This document shows positions 24,950 to 34,461 of a stretch of 64,000 nucleotides of DNA, piece by piece. The first letter of the stretch is position 1. Each line of letters begins with the position of its first letter. The position numbers were made by a program, and so were the translations under genes. The notes under the pieces were generated by a model, which was given only the letters and a program-made list of their open reading frames with translations, was not told where the DNA came from and searched no databases. The stretch comes from Mucilaginibacter myungsuensis (GTDB taxonomy: Bacteria > Bacteroidota > Bacteroidia > Sphingobacteriales > Sphingobacteriaceae). The DNA is taken from assembly GCF_015222005.1 (NCBI RefSeq), contig NZ_JADFFL010000002.1, positions 248,001 to 312,000 of the forward strand, given 5' to 3'.

Positions 24950-27900
24950 ATGTACCGCCTGCTTTTACTGTTAGCCTTGCTAACTCTTGCTTTCGCCAAC
25001 CGCGCCGTAGCGCAGGATGCGCTGACGAATGGGTTTAAAAACCCGCCCCCGGCAGCTAAGCCCCGTACCTGGTGGCATTGGATAGACGGCAACATATCAA
25101 AGCCTGGCCTCACTGCCGATCTGGAAGCCATGAAAAGGGTAGGCATTCAAGAGGCGCAGATATTTAACGTGGGCCAAGGCTATCCCGAAGGACCGGCGAT
25201 CTATCTTAGTCCGCAATGGTTAGATCTTTTTAGTTTTGCTGTTACAGAGGCAAAGCGGTTGGGGATGGAGATATCTTTTCATAACGGGCCGGGCTGGTCG
25301 TCAAGCGGGGGGCCCTGGGTGACGCCCGAAAATGCGATGCAAACGGTGGTTTACACCAAAACCCAATTGAGGGGTAGCGGAGCCTCAACCATAAAATTAC
25401 CCAAGCCGAAAACTAAGTTCAATTACTACAAAGATATTGCTGTCATCGCTTTTCCCACACCTAAGAGTGCCCTGTTGATAGATAAACTGGACATTAAATC
25501 CCTTTCAGGCGAGGCCTTTCGCACACACCTTGATCCGGATGATAAGATCATAGATAAGGCAGCGATCGTAGATCGATCAAAAGTGATCGACCTTTCGTTA
25601 AAAATGGCGGCCGACGGAACTTTGGATTGGACCGCGCCTGACGGCGATTGGACGATCATTCGGTTTGGCCATACAGCCAACGGCATGGAGAACCATCCGG
25701 CTGGCAAAGGCGGTCGTGGGCTGGAAGTAAATAAAATGAGCCGCGCCGCAGTTGACGCATACTGGGCAAGTGGGCTTAAGCCGATACTGGATAAGGTGCG
25801 CCCCATGATCGGGAATACGCTCACCAGTTGCATCATTGATAGTTACGAGGTAGGCTGCGATAACTGGACACCGGGATTTGATAAAGAATTTGCCAAAAGG
25901 CATGGTTATCAGCTAACATCATATCTCCCCACACTTGCCGGCTACTATGTAGAAAGCGGTGAAGTTTCCGAGCGCTTTTTGTGGGACTTCCGTAAGACGA
26001 TCGGCGACCTGATGGCCGAAAATTACTTTGGGCATTTTAGCGACCTGTGCCATCAGAACGGGTTAAAATTTTCTGTCGAGCCCTATGGCGGGCCCTTCCC
26101 CTCACTAAAAGTTGGTGCAACAGGCGATATCAACATGGGCGAATTTTGGCTTGGCCTTAATTCCTTTTCAGAATCCTCCAGGCTGGCGGCTTCGATCGCC
26201 CATTTAAAAGGGAACCCGATCGTAGGCGCTGAAGCTTTTACAAGTTTCGGCGGATATAATAACCACCCGGCCACCCTAAAACCGTCCGGCGACCGTATGT
26301 GGACCGAGGGCGTGACCCGTTTTATATTCCATACTTATGTGCACCAGCCTTGGAACGTAGCCCCGGGGCTTAGCTTCCATATGTACGGCGTGGAGATGGG
26401 CAGGATGAATACCTGGTGGGAACAAAGCCGCGTTTACATGGACTATTTGGCTCGCTCTCAGTATCTGTTGCAAAGAGGCCGCAGTTTTGCCGATGTGTTA
26501 TTATTTACCGGAGAGTCCTCGCCAAACGATGGCGTGCAAAGACCAGACATTAAAGCTATGGGTTATGATACCGACCAGATAGGGCCGGATGAATTAGCTT
26601 ATCTAACCGTGAAGAACGGCAGGCTGATCACCAAAAGCGGCCTCTCTTACCGCCTGCTGATATTACCGGAGACCAAATGGGCAAGCCCCGCCCTGATGCA
26701 AAAGCTTAAAGGACTTGCAGCCGCAGGGGCAACGATAATTGGGCCGAAACCTTTCAAGTCACCAAGCTTGGACGGATATCCTATGGCCGATCGAAAGATC
26801 ACTCAATTCACTGCGCAGCTTTGGGATAAGAAGATCCGGCCGGATGTCACTGTAGCTGATGTTTTTAAGAACCTGAATTTGGCGCCCGACTTTTCCGGCG
26901 GAGCGACCGGAGCGGACCTTAATTTTATTCACCGCGTTGCTGGTGCTGATGATATCTATTTTGTATCGAATCCCAAAGAAGAGGCCCGGACCGAGTTATG
27001 CCGTTTTAGGGTGACCGGCAAACAACCACAATTGTGGAACGCCTCCACCGGTGATATACAGGATGCGGTCGTTTGGAAGCAAAGCGGGCAAAACACCATC
27101 GAGGTGCCAATATCGTTCGATAAAAATGGGGCCATATTTGTGATCTTCCGTAAAGCCAAGGCCATGCCTACGGGCCATATCGTAAAGTCCAGTACCACCC
27201 TGCAAACCCAGCCGGCCAAACCGTTGGCGGGGCTGAAACTGGTCAAAGCCGAATACGGAACATTCCTGCCGGACGGTGTGGTTGATGTTACCGATGCTGT
27301 TGCCAAAAGCATCACCAATACCGGCATCCGCATATCGGCAAATAATGGCTTATCGCCTACTGATCCATTTCCCGGCTCTATAAAGGAATTGCGTTTGGAA
27401 TATGACTTAGGGGGACAACGATTATCTTTAACCCTTGTTGAAAATGAGCAGAACGATGTTAAATTCGATAACAAAGAATTTAAGCTGATCCGCGCTTTGT
27501 ATGGTAAATTTCCGTTGGGGAATAAAGGTGTGCTGCCCAAATACCCGATATATGATGTGATCGGAAAAGTTAAAGAGCTGGTCAGCAAAAACACTTTAAC
27601 TTTCATGGCATCTGATGCGGTATTGGAGACGCCACCTGCACGCTCAGGCGTAAAAAGGGAGTTACGGATGACCTATATTACCGAAGGCGATACGCACCAA
27701 GTGTCGGTTCAGCAAGGAGCAATGGCACATTTAGAACAAGACGCGCCGCAGCCCCAGGTGATCTACAAAAACGGGAATCCGAACTGGGTAACGCCCTATG
27801 CCGGTAAAATAACTTATACCAATGTTTCCGGTCTTACAAAGACGGCAGAGGTAAGCGCCATACCGAATCCACTTGAGTTGACCGGCCCTTGGGACGTCAG

Positions 27901-28435
27901 CTTTCAAAAAGACCGCGGAGCTCCCGCTAATACTTCTTTAAAGCAATTAACCTCGTGGCCGCTATCTGATGATGAAGGGATCCGCTATTTCTCGGGTACA
28001 GCGGTCTATAAAAAGCAATTCAGCCTTACGGCTGATATGTTAAATAAAGATAATTCTCTGGAACTTGATCTGGGCAGTGTACGTATCACGGCCGAGGTTA
28101 TCGTCAACGGGAAAAATTTAGGCACCCTGTGGAATGCGCCATTCAGGATATCACTCGGCAGCGCCGTCCATATCGGGATAAATGATCTGGAGATCCGTGT
28201 CACTAACTTATGGGTAAATCGCCTGATCGGCGACGAAAGCTTGCCCGACGATGTGCAAAGAAGGAACGGTGTCCCTGCGGCATGGCCTACCTGGCTAACA
28301 GACAGCGGCGCAACCCGCGTATCAAAACGCCTATCCTTTACCACCTGGAAACACTGGGACGCAAAGTCGACCTTGCAACCATCGGGATTATTGGGGCCGG
28401 TGGTGATCAGGAGTTATAAGCATAAGGAATTGTGA
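24950..28435 (+). CDS. Glycoside hydrolase family 106 protein (alpha-L-rhamnosidase-like)
   Basis: 1161 residues with signal peptide to NRAVAQ (~22). Residues 30-720 show GH106 blocks: [74 protein letters not shown] and VGAEAFTSFGG. The C-terminal third contains beta-sandwich domains including a galactose-binding-like one (LTGPWDVSFQKDRGAP ... LELDLGSVRITAEVIVNGKN, FRISLGSAVHIGINDLEIRV). GH106 enzymes release rhamnose from plant polysaccharides such as rhamnogalacturonan. No SusC/SusD pair is close, so it is not part of a visible utilisation locus. Confidence 0.9.
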   Translation: MYRLLLLLALLTLAFANRAVAQDALTNGFKNPPPAAKPRTWWHWIDGNISKPGLTADLEAMKRVGIQEAQIFNVGQGYPEGPAIYLSPQWLDLFSFAVTEAKRLGMEISFHNGPGWSSSGGPWVTPENAMQTVVYTKTQLRGSGASTIKLPKPKTKFNYYKDIAVIAFPTPKSALLIDKLDIKSLSGEAFRTHLDPDDKIIDKAAIVDRSKVIDLSLKMAADGTLDWTAPDGDWTIIRFGHTANGMENHPAGKGGRGLEVNKMSRAAVDAYWASGLKPILDKVRPMIGNTLTSCIIDSYEVGCDNWTPGFDKEFAKRHGYQLTSYLPTLAGYYVESGEVSERFLWDFRKTIGDLMAENYFGHFSDLCHQNGLKFSVEPYGGPFPSLKVGATGDINMGEFWLGLNSFSESSRLAASIAHLKGNPIVGAEAFTSFGGYNNHPATLKPSGDRMWTEGVTRFIFHTYVHQPWNVAPGLSFHMYGVEMGRMNTWWEQSRVYMDYLARSQYLLQRGRSFADVLLFTGESSPNDGVQRPDIKAMGYDTDQIGPDELAYLTVKNGRLITKSGLSYRLLILPETKWASPALMQKLKGLAAAGATIIGPKPFKSPSLDGYPMADRKITQFTAQLWDKKIRPDVTVADVFKNLNLAPDFSGGATGADLNFIHRVAGADDIYFVSNPKEEARTELCRFRVTGKQPQLWNASTGDIQDAVVWKQSGQNTIEVPISFDKNGAIFVIFRKAKAMPTGHIVKSSTTLQTQPAKPLAGLKLVKAEYGTFLPDGVVDVTDAVAKSITNTGIRISANNGLSPTDPFPGSIKELRLEYDLGGQRLSLTLVENEQNDVKFDNKEFKLIRALYGKFPLGNKGVLPKYPIYDVIGKVKELVSKNTLTFMASDAVLETPPARSGVKRELRMTYITEGDTHQVSVQQGAMAHLEQDAPQPQVIYKNGNPNWVTPYAGKITYTNVSGLTKTAEVSAIPNPLELTGPWDVSFQKDRGAPANTSLKQLTSWPLSDDEGIRYFSGTAVYKKQFSLTADMLNKDNSLELDLGSVRITAEVIVNGKNLGTLWNAPFRISLGSAVHIGINDLEIRVTNLWVNRLIGDESLPDDVQRRNGVPAAWPTWLTDSGATRVSKRLSFTTWKHWDAKSTLQPSGLLGPVVIRSYKHKEL

Positions 28436-28448
28436 TGAGCATAACACA

Positions 28449-28478
28449 AAAAAGCCTCACATCTCTGTAAGGCTTTTT
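28449..28478 (-). terminator. Terminator of the downstream tRNA-Asp unit
   Basis: AAAAAGCCT (28449-28457) pairs with AGGCTTTTT (28470-28478). On the minus strand the stem ends in a T-run. It also lies just past the GH106 stop and could serve both. Confidence 0.8.
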
Positions 28479-28483
28479 CTTTG

Positions 28484-28557
28484 CGGAATGGACGGGACTC
28501 GAACCCGCGACCCCATGCGTGACAGGCATGTATTCTAACCAGCTGAACTACCACTCC
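28484..28557 (-). tRNA. tRNA-Asp (GTC), first copy
   Basis: 74 nt on the minus strand, acceptor GGAGTGG/CCATTCC with discriminator G, D-arm AGTTCAGCTGGTTAGAAT, anticodon loop CTGTCAC (GTC, Asp), T-loop GGTTCGAGTCCC. CCA is not encoded. An upstream -7-like box TATATTCG (28573-28580, minus) has one change from the consensus. Confidence 0.96.
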
Positions 28558-28654
28558 TCCCGTTTGGGAGTGCGAATATACGCATCATTTTGTTTCTTTA
28601 AAATATATGCGGCAAATATTCGCTACGGGCCGGGATATTCAAAAAGGCTTAAAC

Positions 28655-28686
28655 GCAAAAAAGGTCTCACTTTCGTAAGACCTTTA
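28655..28686 (-). terminator. Terminator between the two tRNA-Asp genes
   Basis: AAGGTCT (28661-28667) and AGACCTT (28678-28684) form a stem; on the minus strand it is followed by TTTTTTGCG. It ends the transcript of the upstream tRNA-Asp copy. Confidence 0.7.
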
Positions 28687-28687
28687 G

Positions 28688-28761
28688 CGGAATGGACGGG
28701 ACTCGAACCCGCGACCCCATGCGTGACAGGCATGTATTCTAACCAGCTGAACTACCACTCC
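28688..28761 (-). tRNA. tRNA-Asp (GTC), second copy
   Basis: Identical in its 74 nt to the copy 204 nt away, with the same GTC anticodon. Each copy has its own promoter-like box and terminator, so the pair is a tandem duplication of a whole transcription unit. Confidence 0.96.
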
Positions 28762-28776
28762 TCCCGTTTGGGATTG

Positions 28777-28784
28777 CAAATATA
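28777..28784 (-). promoter_or_regulatory. -7 box of the second tRNA-Asp copy
   Basis: Minus-strand TATATTTG matches TAnnTTTG and ends 16 nt before the tRNA 5' end. Confidence 0.5.
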
Positions 28785-28889
28785 CGCATCATTTCTTTCT
28801 CTCCAAATCCGTAGGTCAAAAAACCTTAAATTTTTCAAACGACGGCGGTATCTTCCTGAAAATGTGGCGGATATTTTTCTTTTATCCAA

Positions 28890-28913
28890 TGAAAAAGCCC
28901 TCCCGAGAGGGCT
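28890..28913 (-). terminator. Terminator of metK
   Basis: AGCCCTC (28896-28902), 4-nt loop, GAGGGCT (28907-28913); on the minus strand the stem is followed by TTTTTC. It lies 34 nt past the metK stop. Confidence 0.85.
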
Positions 28914-28946
28914 CCTTCAGTTATCGTGTATGTGTAGAGGGGCAAA

Positions 28947-30197
28947 TTATAGGCCGAAAGCGGCTTTAACTTGATCCACGTAGTCCAATTTTTCCCAGGT
29001 GAACAGCTCAACTTCTTTCTGGATAGATGATCCATCAGGGCTGTAAAAGGTTTTGGTTACCGTTTGGCTTGGTTTACCAAAGTGACCGTAGGCCGCGGTT
29101 TCGCTGTAGATCGGGTTGCGCAATTTAAAGCGGGTCTCGATCGCGTATGGGGTCATGTCGAAGATGCCTTCTACTTTTTTAGCGATCTCGCCATCGTTCA
29201 GGCCAACTTTACCGGTACCGTAAGTGTTTACGTAGATACCCATTGGCTGGGCCACGCCGATAGCGTATGATACCTGTACCAGCACCTCGCTGCAAACACC
29301 GGCCGCAACCAGGTTCTTGGCAATGTGGCGGGTAGCATAAGCAGCCGAGCGGTCAACTTTTGAAGGGTCTTTACCACTGAAAGCACCACCACCGTGCGCG
29401 CCTTTACCACCATAGGTATCTACAATGATCTTACGGCCTGTCAGACCGGTATCACCATGCGGACCACCGATCACAAATTTACCGGTAGGGTTAATGTGGT
29501 ATTTGATCTGATCGTTAAAGAAGTGGGCGTATTTAGGATATTTAGCCTTCACACGCGGGATCAGGATGTTGATGATATCTTCTTTGATCTTGGCCAGCAT
29601 TGGTGCTTCCTCGTCAAAATCATCGTGCTGGGTAGAGATAACGATCGCGTCTATACGTACCGGCTGATTGTTATCGTCATACTCTAAAGTCACTTGTGAC
29701 TTTGCATCCGGGCGCAGATATTTAATGTCGGTCAATTCGCGACGAACAACTGCCAGCTCTAATAATAAAGCGTGGGCGATATCTAGAGCCAATGGCATAT
29801 AATTGTCGGTCTCGATAGTAGCGTAACCGAACATCATACCCTGGTCACCCGCGCCTTGCTCTTCAGGGCTTTTACGGTCAACGCCTTGGTTAATGTCAGG
29901 TGATTGCTCGTGGATAGCCGAAAGCACACCGCAAGAGCTACCATCGAACATGTATTCGCCTTTGGTATAGCCTATCTTGTTGATCACATCACGGGCGATC
30001 TTTTGCACATCTAAATAAGCTTTAGATTTAACCTCGCCTGCCAGGATCACCTGTCCGGTGGTCACTAAAGTTTCGCAAGCCACTTTCGACTGTGCGTCGA
30101 ATGCTAAAAAGTTGTCAATTAACGCGTCCGAGATCTGGTCGGCAACCTTATCCGGGTGTCCTTCTGATACTGATTCTGATGTGAATAAATATGGCAT
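28947..30197 (-). CDS. metK: S-adenosylmethionine synthetase
   Basis: 416 residues with the MetK hallmarks: [20 protein letters not shown] (5-24), [32 protein letters not shown] and [20 protein letters not shown]. It joins methionine and ATP to make SAM in the cytoplasm. It is monocistronic, between its own terminator and a 5' leader of about 130 nt carrying a SAM-II riboswitch, so the enzyme is very probably repressed by its product. Confidence 0.98.
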   Translation of the reverse strand: MPYLFTSESVSEGHPDKVADQISDALIDNFLAFDAQSKVACETLVTTGQVILAGEVKSKAYLDVQKIARDVINKIGYTKGEYMFDGSSCGVLSAIHEQSPDINQGVDRKSPEEQGAGDQGMMFGYATIETDNYMPLALDIAHALLLELAVVRRELTDIKYLRPDAKSQVTLEYDDNNQPVRIDAIVISTQHDDFDEEAPMLAKIKEDIINILIPRVKAKYPKYAHFFNDQIKYHINPTGKFVIGGPHGDTGLTGRKIIVDTYGGKGAHGGGAFSGKDPSKVDRSAAYATRHIAKNLVAAGVCSEVLVQVSYAIGVAQPMGIYVNTYGTGKVGLNDGEIAKKVEGIFDMTPYAIETRFKLRNPIYSETAAYGHFGKPSQTVTKTFYSPDGSSIQKEVELFTWEKLDYVDQVKAAFGL

Positions 30198-30261
30198 AAA
30201 AAAATTTAATTAAATATACGGAAAGGGGAAAGAAGCGGATCGCGAACCGGGAATTGGGTAC

Positions 30262-30330
30262 GGTTTGTTAGCACTTTTTTACGTGGTTGCAATCCAGCCT
30301 GTTATGCAGGCGTCAAAATCAGTCCACTTT
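30262..30330 (-). ncRNA. SAM-II riboswitch in the metK leader
   Basis: Read on the minus strand, GTGGACTGATTTTGA is followed by an extra hairpin (CCTG/CAGG), then GATTGCAACCACGTAAAA and AAGTGCTAACAAACC. This matches the SAM-II pseudoknot: P1 (GTGG/CCAC), the L1 block CTGATTT, ATTGCA before P1', the A-rich linker and the 3' GTGCTAA segment that closes P2. SAM-II is known from Alphaproteobacteria and Bacteroidota before methionine/SAM genes. The hairpin inserted between the L1 block and GATTGCA is longer than in minimal examples. Confidence 0.85.
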
Positions 30331-30336
30331 CGGGTG

Positions 30337-30344
30337 CAAATGTA
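30337..30344 (-). promoter_or_regulatory. -7 box of metK
   Basis: Minus-strand TACATTTG matches TAnnTTTG. A start about 7 nt downstream falls at the 5' end of the riboswitch, which supports both calls. The -33 element is poor. Confidence 0.6.
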
Positions 30345-30373
30345 AAACAATTTCACAAAAGCCGAAAATAGGT

Positions 30374-30381
30374 TACTTTTG
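30374..30381 (+). promoter_or_regulatory. -7 box of the lipid kinase gene
   Basis: TACTTTTG matches TAnnTTTG, 21 nt before the TTG start at 30402. It lies back to back with the metK promoter, 29 nt away. Confidence 0.5.
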
Positions 30382-30401
30382 ACCGCTGAAAAAATAAACG
30401 C

Positions 30402-31289
30402 TTGAAAAGTAAAGTATTATTCATCATAAACCCCATATCGGGCGGTAAAAATAAGGACGGTGTACCGGCGCTCATCAAAAAGCACCTGGATCCTGCCAAA
30501 TTTGAGTACCGTATAGATATCAGTACCGGCGTGCTGCATGCTCAACAGTTGGCACAAAAGAATTTAAAACAGTTCGATATCATTGTGGCTGTTGGTGGCG
30601 ATGGTACTATTAACGAGATCGCCTCGGTAATAGCAGGTACCGATACTACCCTTGGGGTGATACCTTACGGATCGGGCAACGGGCTGTCAAGATTTTTAAG
30701 CATCCCCATGGATCCTGAAGAAGCGATCAAAACCCTCAGCCAAACTCGCACCGAAAAGATCGACGCCGCCAAGCTGAACGGTAAATGGTTCTTCAATATG
30801 GCGGGCATGGGTTTTGATGCGCATATCAGCGAGGTTTTCTCACACGATAAGAACCGTGGTTTCTGGGCTTATATCAAATCGTCGTTTAAAGAGGTGATGG
30901 CTTATAAACCTGCTACCTACAGTATCGATATTGACGGTCAGCAGATCCATCGCGAAGCATTCATGCTTAGCTTTGCCAACTCATCGCAATATGGTAACAA
31001 CGCGCACGTGTCGCCTTATGCATCTGTTCAGGATGGTCTGTTCGATGTTTGTGTGATCAAGCCGTTCCCGCTGTGGAAGTTTGTTTACATGGGGTTGATC
31101 ATGTTTACTAAAACGGCAGATAAGTCCAAATATGTCGAGATCATCCGTGGCAAACATATTACTGTTAAACGTGATGCCGAAGGCCCTATACACCTGGATG
31201 GTGAGCCGATGGTAATGGGCACTAAAATTGATATCGAAGTAATGCCTGCCGCGTTGAACATAATCGTAGGCGATAGTTATAAAGCATAA
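30402..31289 (+). CDS. Diacylglycerol/lipid kinase, YegS/BmrU family
   Basis: 295 residues. [16 protein letters not shown] (5-20) and [16 protein letters not shown] (66-81) are the nucleotide-binding motifs; [10 protein letters not shown] and AGMGFDAHI complete the DAGK signature. It phosphorylates a lipid such as diacylglycerol with ATP at the inner membrane. The start is TTG; an in-frame TGA at 30387 excludes anything further upstream. The SUI1 gene follows after 4 nt in the same operon. Confidence 0.92.
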   Translation: MKSKVLFIINPISGGKNKDGVPALIKKHLDPAKFEYRIDISTGVLHAQQLAQKNLKQFDIIVAVGGDGTINEIASVIAGTDTTLGVIPYGSGNGLSRFLSIPMDPEEAIKTLSQTRTEKIDAAKLNGKWFFNMAGMGFDAHISEVFSHDKNRGFWAYIKSSFKEVMAYKPATYSIDIDGQQIHREAFMLSFANSSQYGNNAHVSPYASVQDGLFDVCVIKPFPLWKFVYMGLIMFTKTADKSKYVEIIRGKHITVKRDAEGPIHLDGEPMVMGTKIDIEVMPAALNIIVGDSYKA

Positions 31290-31293
31290 GTTT

Positions 31294-31635
31294 ATGTCAA
31301 AAAAACTCAACAGCTTTGAGGGTCTGGTCTATTCTACCGACCCAAACTTCAAGCCCGAAGCAGATAAACCAAAGTCGTCATCAACCCTACCGCCACAGCA
31401 GCAGAACCTGCGTATCTTTTTAGATCGTAAGGGCGGTGGTAAATTGGTGACTGCCATAGCCGGCTTTGTAGGCAGCGATGCCGACATGGAAGCCCTCGGC
31501 AAAAAGCTAAAAAGCAAATGCGGTGTAGGTGGATCAGTAAAGGACTTTGAGATACTGATCCAGGGCGACCACCGCGAAAAGATACTGGCTATGCTTACTG
31601 CCGATGGTTATAAAGCTAAAAAGGCGGGCGGGTAA
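31294..31635 (+). CDS. SUI1/eIF1-family translation factor (YciH-like)
   Basis: 113 residues: a basic, Pro-rich linker (about 1-40) and the SUI1 domain (45-113) with [37 protein letters not shown] and [20 protein letters not shown]. Bacterial YciH relates to eukaryotic eIF1 and affects start-site fidelity, but is not essential. Encoded with the lipid kinase. Confidence 0.93.
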   Translation: MSKKLNSFEGLVYSTDPNFKPEADKPKSSSTLPPQQQNLRIFLDRKGGGKLVTAIAGFVGSDADMEALGKKLKSKCGVGGSVKDFEILIQGDHREKILAMLTADGYKAKKAGG

Positions 31636-31944
31636 AAACGGATTGCTCATACAGAGCGTTCATGTTCACCGTGAACACGAGGCACCCGAGACTTGTAACT
31701 AACTGACCATCAGTGCTGTTTTTCAATGCCGTGAACAAGACCACCTTGAACTCCAGAATCAACTAACTGATATACAACGAAATAGACTCAAAATCGAGAA
31801 TTTTTGCCGTGAACGATCGGTAGTTTGTCTGAACCGCTGATCTTGATGATCTTTTTGATTTCGCTGAGTGTGCTTTATAGCATGCTAAATGCATCACCAT
31901 AGTCAGCGAAAAAGAGATCACTCACATAAAAACCGGCCAACGGT
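31636..31944. other. Gene-free 309-nt stretch with inverted repeats
   Basis: No ORF is supported. TGTTCAC/GTGAACA (31663-31677) is a perfect palindrome with a 1-nt centre. CCGTGAAC recurs at 31669-31676, 31729-31736 and 31807-31814. TTTCGCTGA (from about 31858) pairs with TCAGCGAAA (about 31904), and flanking GATCT/AGATC lengthens the stem. It may be an untranslated RNA or a decayed repeat. Confidence 0.4.
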
Positions 31945-32850
31945 TTACTTCGCCAACTTATACTCCCCCCAAAAATCGGTAGCATCTTGCCCCATGGTGG
32001 CGCCCGAAGTGAACGTAACGCTTCGGATAGCTTCTACCGTTCCCGGTACACCGTTACCGCCATTTACAATAGTAACACCCCTTTGTTGCACTTCATTTAT
32101 TTTCAACTGGTATAAAAACTTGGTCGCGTCAGCGGCGGATAACCCCAGGCTTTTCAAGGGCACCTGTAACTCGTAGGTGTAAACCATCAGGTTATCAAAT
32201 TTGCCGGCTGCTTTAAACCCTTCGTCGTTGTAAACCGATATTGTGCTGTCCATGCCGGCAATACCTTTAATACCGATGTTTTTGGCGCGGTCGGCAAAAC
32301 GGGTATTGTTAACGCCCATCAGCGAGTCGGTTATAGGTTCGGTAAGCGGGCGTTCGCCGCCACCGCCGAAACCGGCGGTTGAGAAAGAGGATCCGGATGC
32401 GCCACCGGCTACCCGCACTACCGACGTCACCATCACCGCGCCATTGGCACCGGCAACCACATTCATTGGTTTAAACATTGGGCTAAATCTCATACCCGCA
32501 TCAAACACCGGGTAGTTAACACCGATAGCCGCCGGATCATTCTTTTTACCCGACTTGTGGATATTCAGGCTGATACCACCATTCATTATCCTGCGGATAA
32601 CTGATGGTAGCGCGCAACGAACGGTCAGGTAAAGGTCGGTATCATTATTGGCCAAGGTGTAAGAAAACTCGGTGGCGTTATTGTAGGCCTGCAGTTTATT
32701 ATCCCACTCAGTGGCTTTGCCGTCTATCTTAACAGCGGCTGGTGTACGCAGGCTAACCTCTTGTTTAGATGGTAATTTTTGGGCGTTAACAACTGTGGTA
32801 AATAAAGTAGCGGCAAAGGCCACTTTTGCTGATGTGATAAATGTGCGCAT
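31945..32850 (-). CDS. Secreted CBM9-like domain protein (paralogue 1)
   Basis: 301 residues: signal peptide to TTVVNAQ (~23), then RTPAAVKIDGKATEWDNKLQ and SYTLANNDTDLYLTVRC, the start of a CBM9/DOMON-like beta-sandwich that often binds sugars or haem. Later FDNLMVYTYELQVPLKSLGL is the other conserved core. A Gly-rich segment (GGASGSSFSTAGFGGGGERP) interrupts the middle. It is clearly related to the protein at 40889-41713: both have QKLP.KQE...V.APT/A.VKIDGKA.EW. Ligand unknown. Confidence 0.7.
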   Translation of the reverse strand: MRTFITSAKVAFAATLFTTVVNAQKLPSKQEVSLRTPAAVKIDGKATEWDNKLQAYNNATEFSYTLANNDTDLYLTVRCALPSVIRRIMNGGISLNIHKSGKKNDPAAIGVNYPVFDAGMRFSPMFKPMNVVAGANGAVMVTSVVRVAGGASGSSFSTAGFGGGGERPLTEPITDSLMGVNNTRFADRAKNIGIKGIAGMDSTISVYNDEGFKAAGKFDNLMVYTYELQVPLKSLGLSAADATKFLYQLKINEVQQRGVTIVNGGNGVPGTVEAIRSVTFTSGATMGQDATDFWGEYKLAK

Positions 32851-33006
32851 TAAGCTTGGTCAAGTAAAAATAGTTTCGGTTAAAAGTAGTTTCTATTTTT
32901 TGTCCCGGCAACATACGGGTCAAAATTATTAACTCTTGGTCATCAATGAACGGCAACCACGGACGCTATATTGTGTATTGCCCAAAATATCAGATATTTG
33001 GCTGAC

Positions 33007-33921
33007 ATGAAAAAAACAAGCCTCGCCCTATTATTTAACCTGCTGACGCTAACTGTGTCGGCACAAAAACTCGATACTAAACTGATCTCCCAATTAATGG
33101 CAATAGATCAGGCAGACCAACAATTCCGCAGTAAAGAAGCACAACATGGAGCACAAACAAAGGAACAGGATGCGGACAATATGCGCAAACAATCCGCTTT
33201 AGATGAGGCTAATTTAACCAAGATAGAAGCCATTATCGCTAAACACGGCTATCCGGGTAAATCGTTAGTTGGCAACGAATACCAGTCGGTGGCATTTATG
33301 GTCATCCAGCATGCCGATGCCCCGGCGCGAGAAAAATATCTACCAATGATCATTAAGGCTGCCGAGCAGGGCGAGTTAAGGGCTTCATCAGTTGCCATTA
33401 TGGTTGATCGCACACTTACTGACAAAGGCCAACCTCAACTTTACGGCTCGCAAATGCACGAAACATCAAAGGGAGTAAAGCTTTACCCTATCGCAGACGA
33501 GCAGCATGTAGATATCCGCCGTAAAAAAGTTGGGCTGTCCCCACTGGAAGATTATTTAAAGCCGTGGAATATCAGCTATAAAGTACCAATGGCAAATCAT
33601 CAAAACCCCGCCGAGATCTACTACGTGCCCGAACATAACCCCGCCGCCGATGCCGAGCTTATTGGCACCATGCGATCGCTCCATCAAAAACTGACCTATC
33701 CGGCCGCCGCTAAAGAAAAGAATATCAGTGGCTACGTGACCGTTGAATTGACCATAGATAAGAATGGCGAAGTACAGAACCCGCAAGTAGTAAAGTCTTT
33801 AGGTTATGGCTGCGACGAAGAAGCCTTACGCGTGATCAAAGAAGCCAAATTTACCAACCCGGCCAGGCAGGATGTTGAGAAACGTTTCAGGTTGCCTTTC
33901 CCGGCGGATATAGCTAAATAG
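33007..33921 (+). CDS. Energy-transducer-like TonB C-terminal protein with DUF6624-like domain
   Basis: 304 residues from the ATG at 33007; this start gives a proper signal peptide (MKKTSLALLFNLLTLTVSAQ), while an upstream frame extension adds an unlikely tail. Residues about 30-190 match the DUF6624 pattern (DQADQQFRSKE, KHGYPGKSLVGNEYQSVAFMVIQHAD). Residues 215-304 are TonB_C (LTYPAAAKEKNISGYVTVEL, GCDEEALRVIKEAKF, RFRLPF). There is no transmembrane helix other than the signal peptide, so it is probably a periplasmic protein and not a classical TonB. Confidence 0.8.
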   Translation: MKKTSLALLFNLLTLTVSAQKLDTKLISQLMAIDQADQQFRSKEAQHGAQTKEQDADNMRKQSALDEANLTKIEAIIAKHGYPGKSLVGNEYQSVAFMVIQHADAPAREKYLPMIIKAAEQGELRASSVAIMVDRTLTDKGQPQLYGSQMHETSKGVKLYPIADEQHVDIRRKKVGLSPLEDYLKPWNISYKVPMANHQNPAEIYYVPEHNPAADAELIGTMRSLHQKLTYPAAAKEKNISGYVTVELTIDKNGEVQNPQVVKSLGYGCDEEALRVIKEAKFTNPARQDVEKRFRLPFPADIAK

Positions 33922-34014
33922 TTTACCGGCATTAATGCGGTAGAGACCTTATTAGAAACAAGCCCTTCCGTTGCTTGCACCGATATTTTTGTTGATGTTT
34001 GTATATACACCAAT

Positions 34015-34437
34015 ATGGACATTAAACCTTTTAACCGCCCCATCAGGGTATTAGTAGCTAAGGTAGGGCTGGACGGGCACGACCGTGGCGCACGCATTAT
34101 TGCTACATCACTGCGCGACGCGGGCATGGAGGTGATCTATACCGGCCTGCGCCAAACGCCCGAAATGGTGGTGAACACCGCCCTGCAAGAGGATGTGGAT
34201 GCCATTGGTATATCCATATTATCGGGTGCGCATATGACGGTGTTCCCCAAGGTGCTTGCCCTGATGAAGGAGAGGGAAATGGATGATGTATTGGTGACCG
34301 GCGGCGGTATTATCCCCGCTAAAGATATGGCCGAGTTGAAAGGCATGGGCGTTGGCGAACTCTTCCCTCCAGGCACTACCACAGCCGATATTGTAAAGTA
34401 CATTACCGATTGGGTGCATCAGCACCGTAATTTTTAG
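34015..34437 (+). CDS. Cobalamin-binding domain protein (methylmalonyl-CoA mutase small domain)
   Basis: 140 residues, only the B12-binding Rossmann-like domain. The B12-coordinating motif DGHDRG (20-25), then SILSGAHMT and [11 protein letters not shown] with GELFPPGTT, match the C-terminal part of methylmalonyl-CoA mutase. Stand-alone versions pair with a separate catalytic subunit encoded elsewhere. An enoyl-CoA hydratase gene follows after 24 nt, fitting acyl-CoA metabolism. Confidence 0.92.
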   Translation: MDIKPFNRPIRVLVAKVGLDGHDRGARIIATSLRDAGMEVIYTGLRQTPEMVVNTALQEDVDAIGISILSGAHMTVFPKVLALMKEREMDDVLVTGGGIIPAKDMAELKGMGVGELFPPGTTTADIVKYITDWVHQHRNF

Positions 34438-34461
34438 GGTTGACATCTTTATTTGCTATCT

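Noticed and set aside
26956..27606. 216-codon minus-strand frame inside the GH106 gene
   Set aside because: Fully antisense to a clear enzyme and rich in unordered Ser/Leu/Pro; a shadow of GC-rich third positions.
28501..28974. 151-codon plus-strand frame across both tRNA-Asp genes
   Set aside because: It reads through two tRNAs and repeats itself because the tRNAs are duplicated; not a protein gene.
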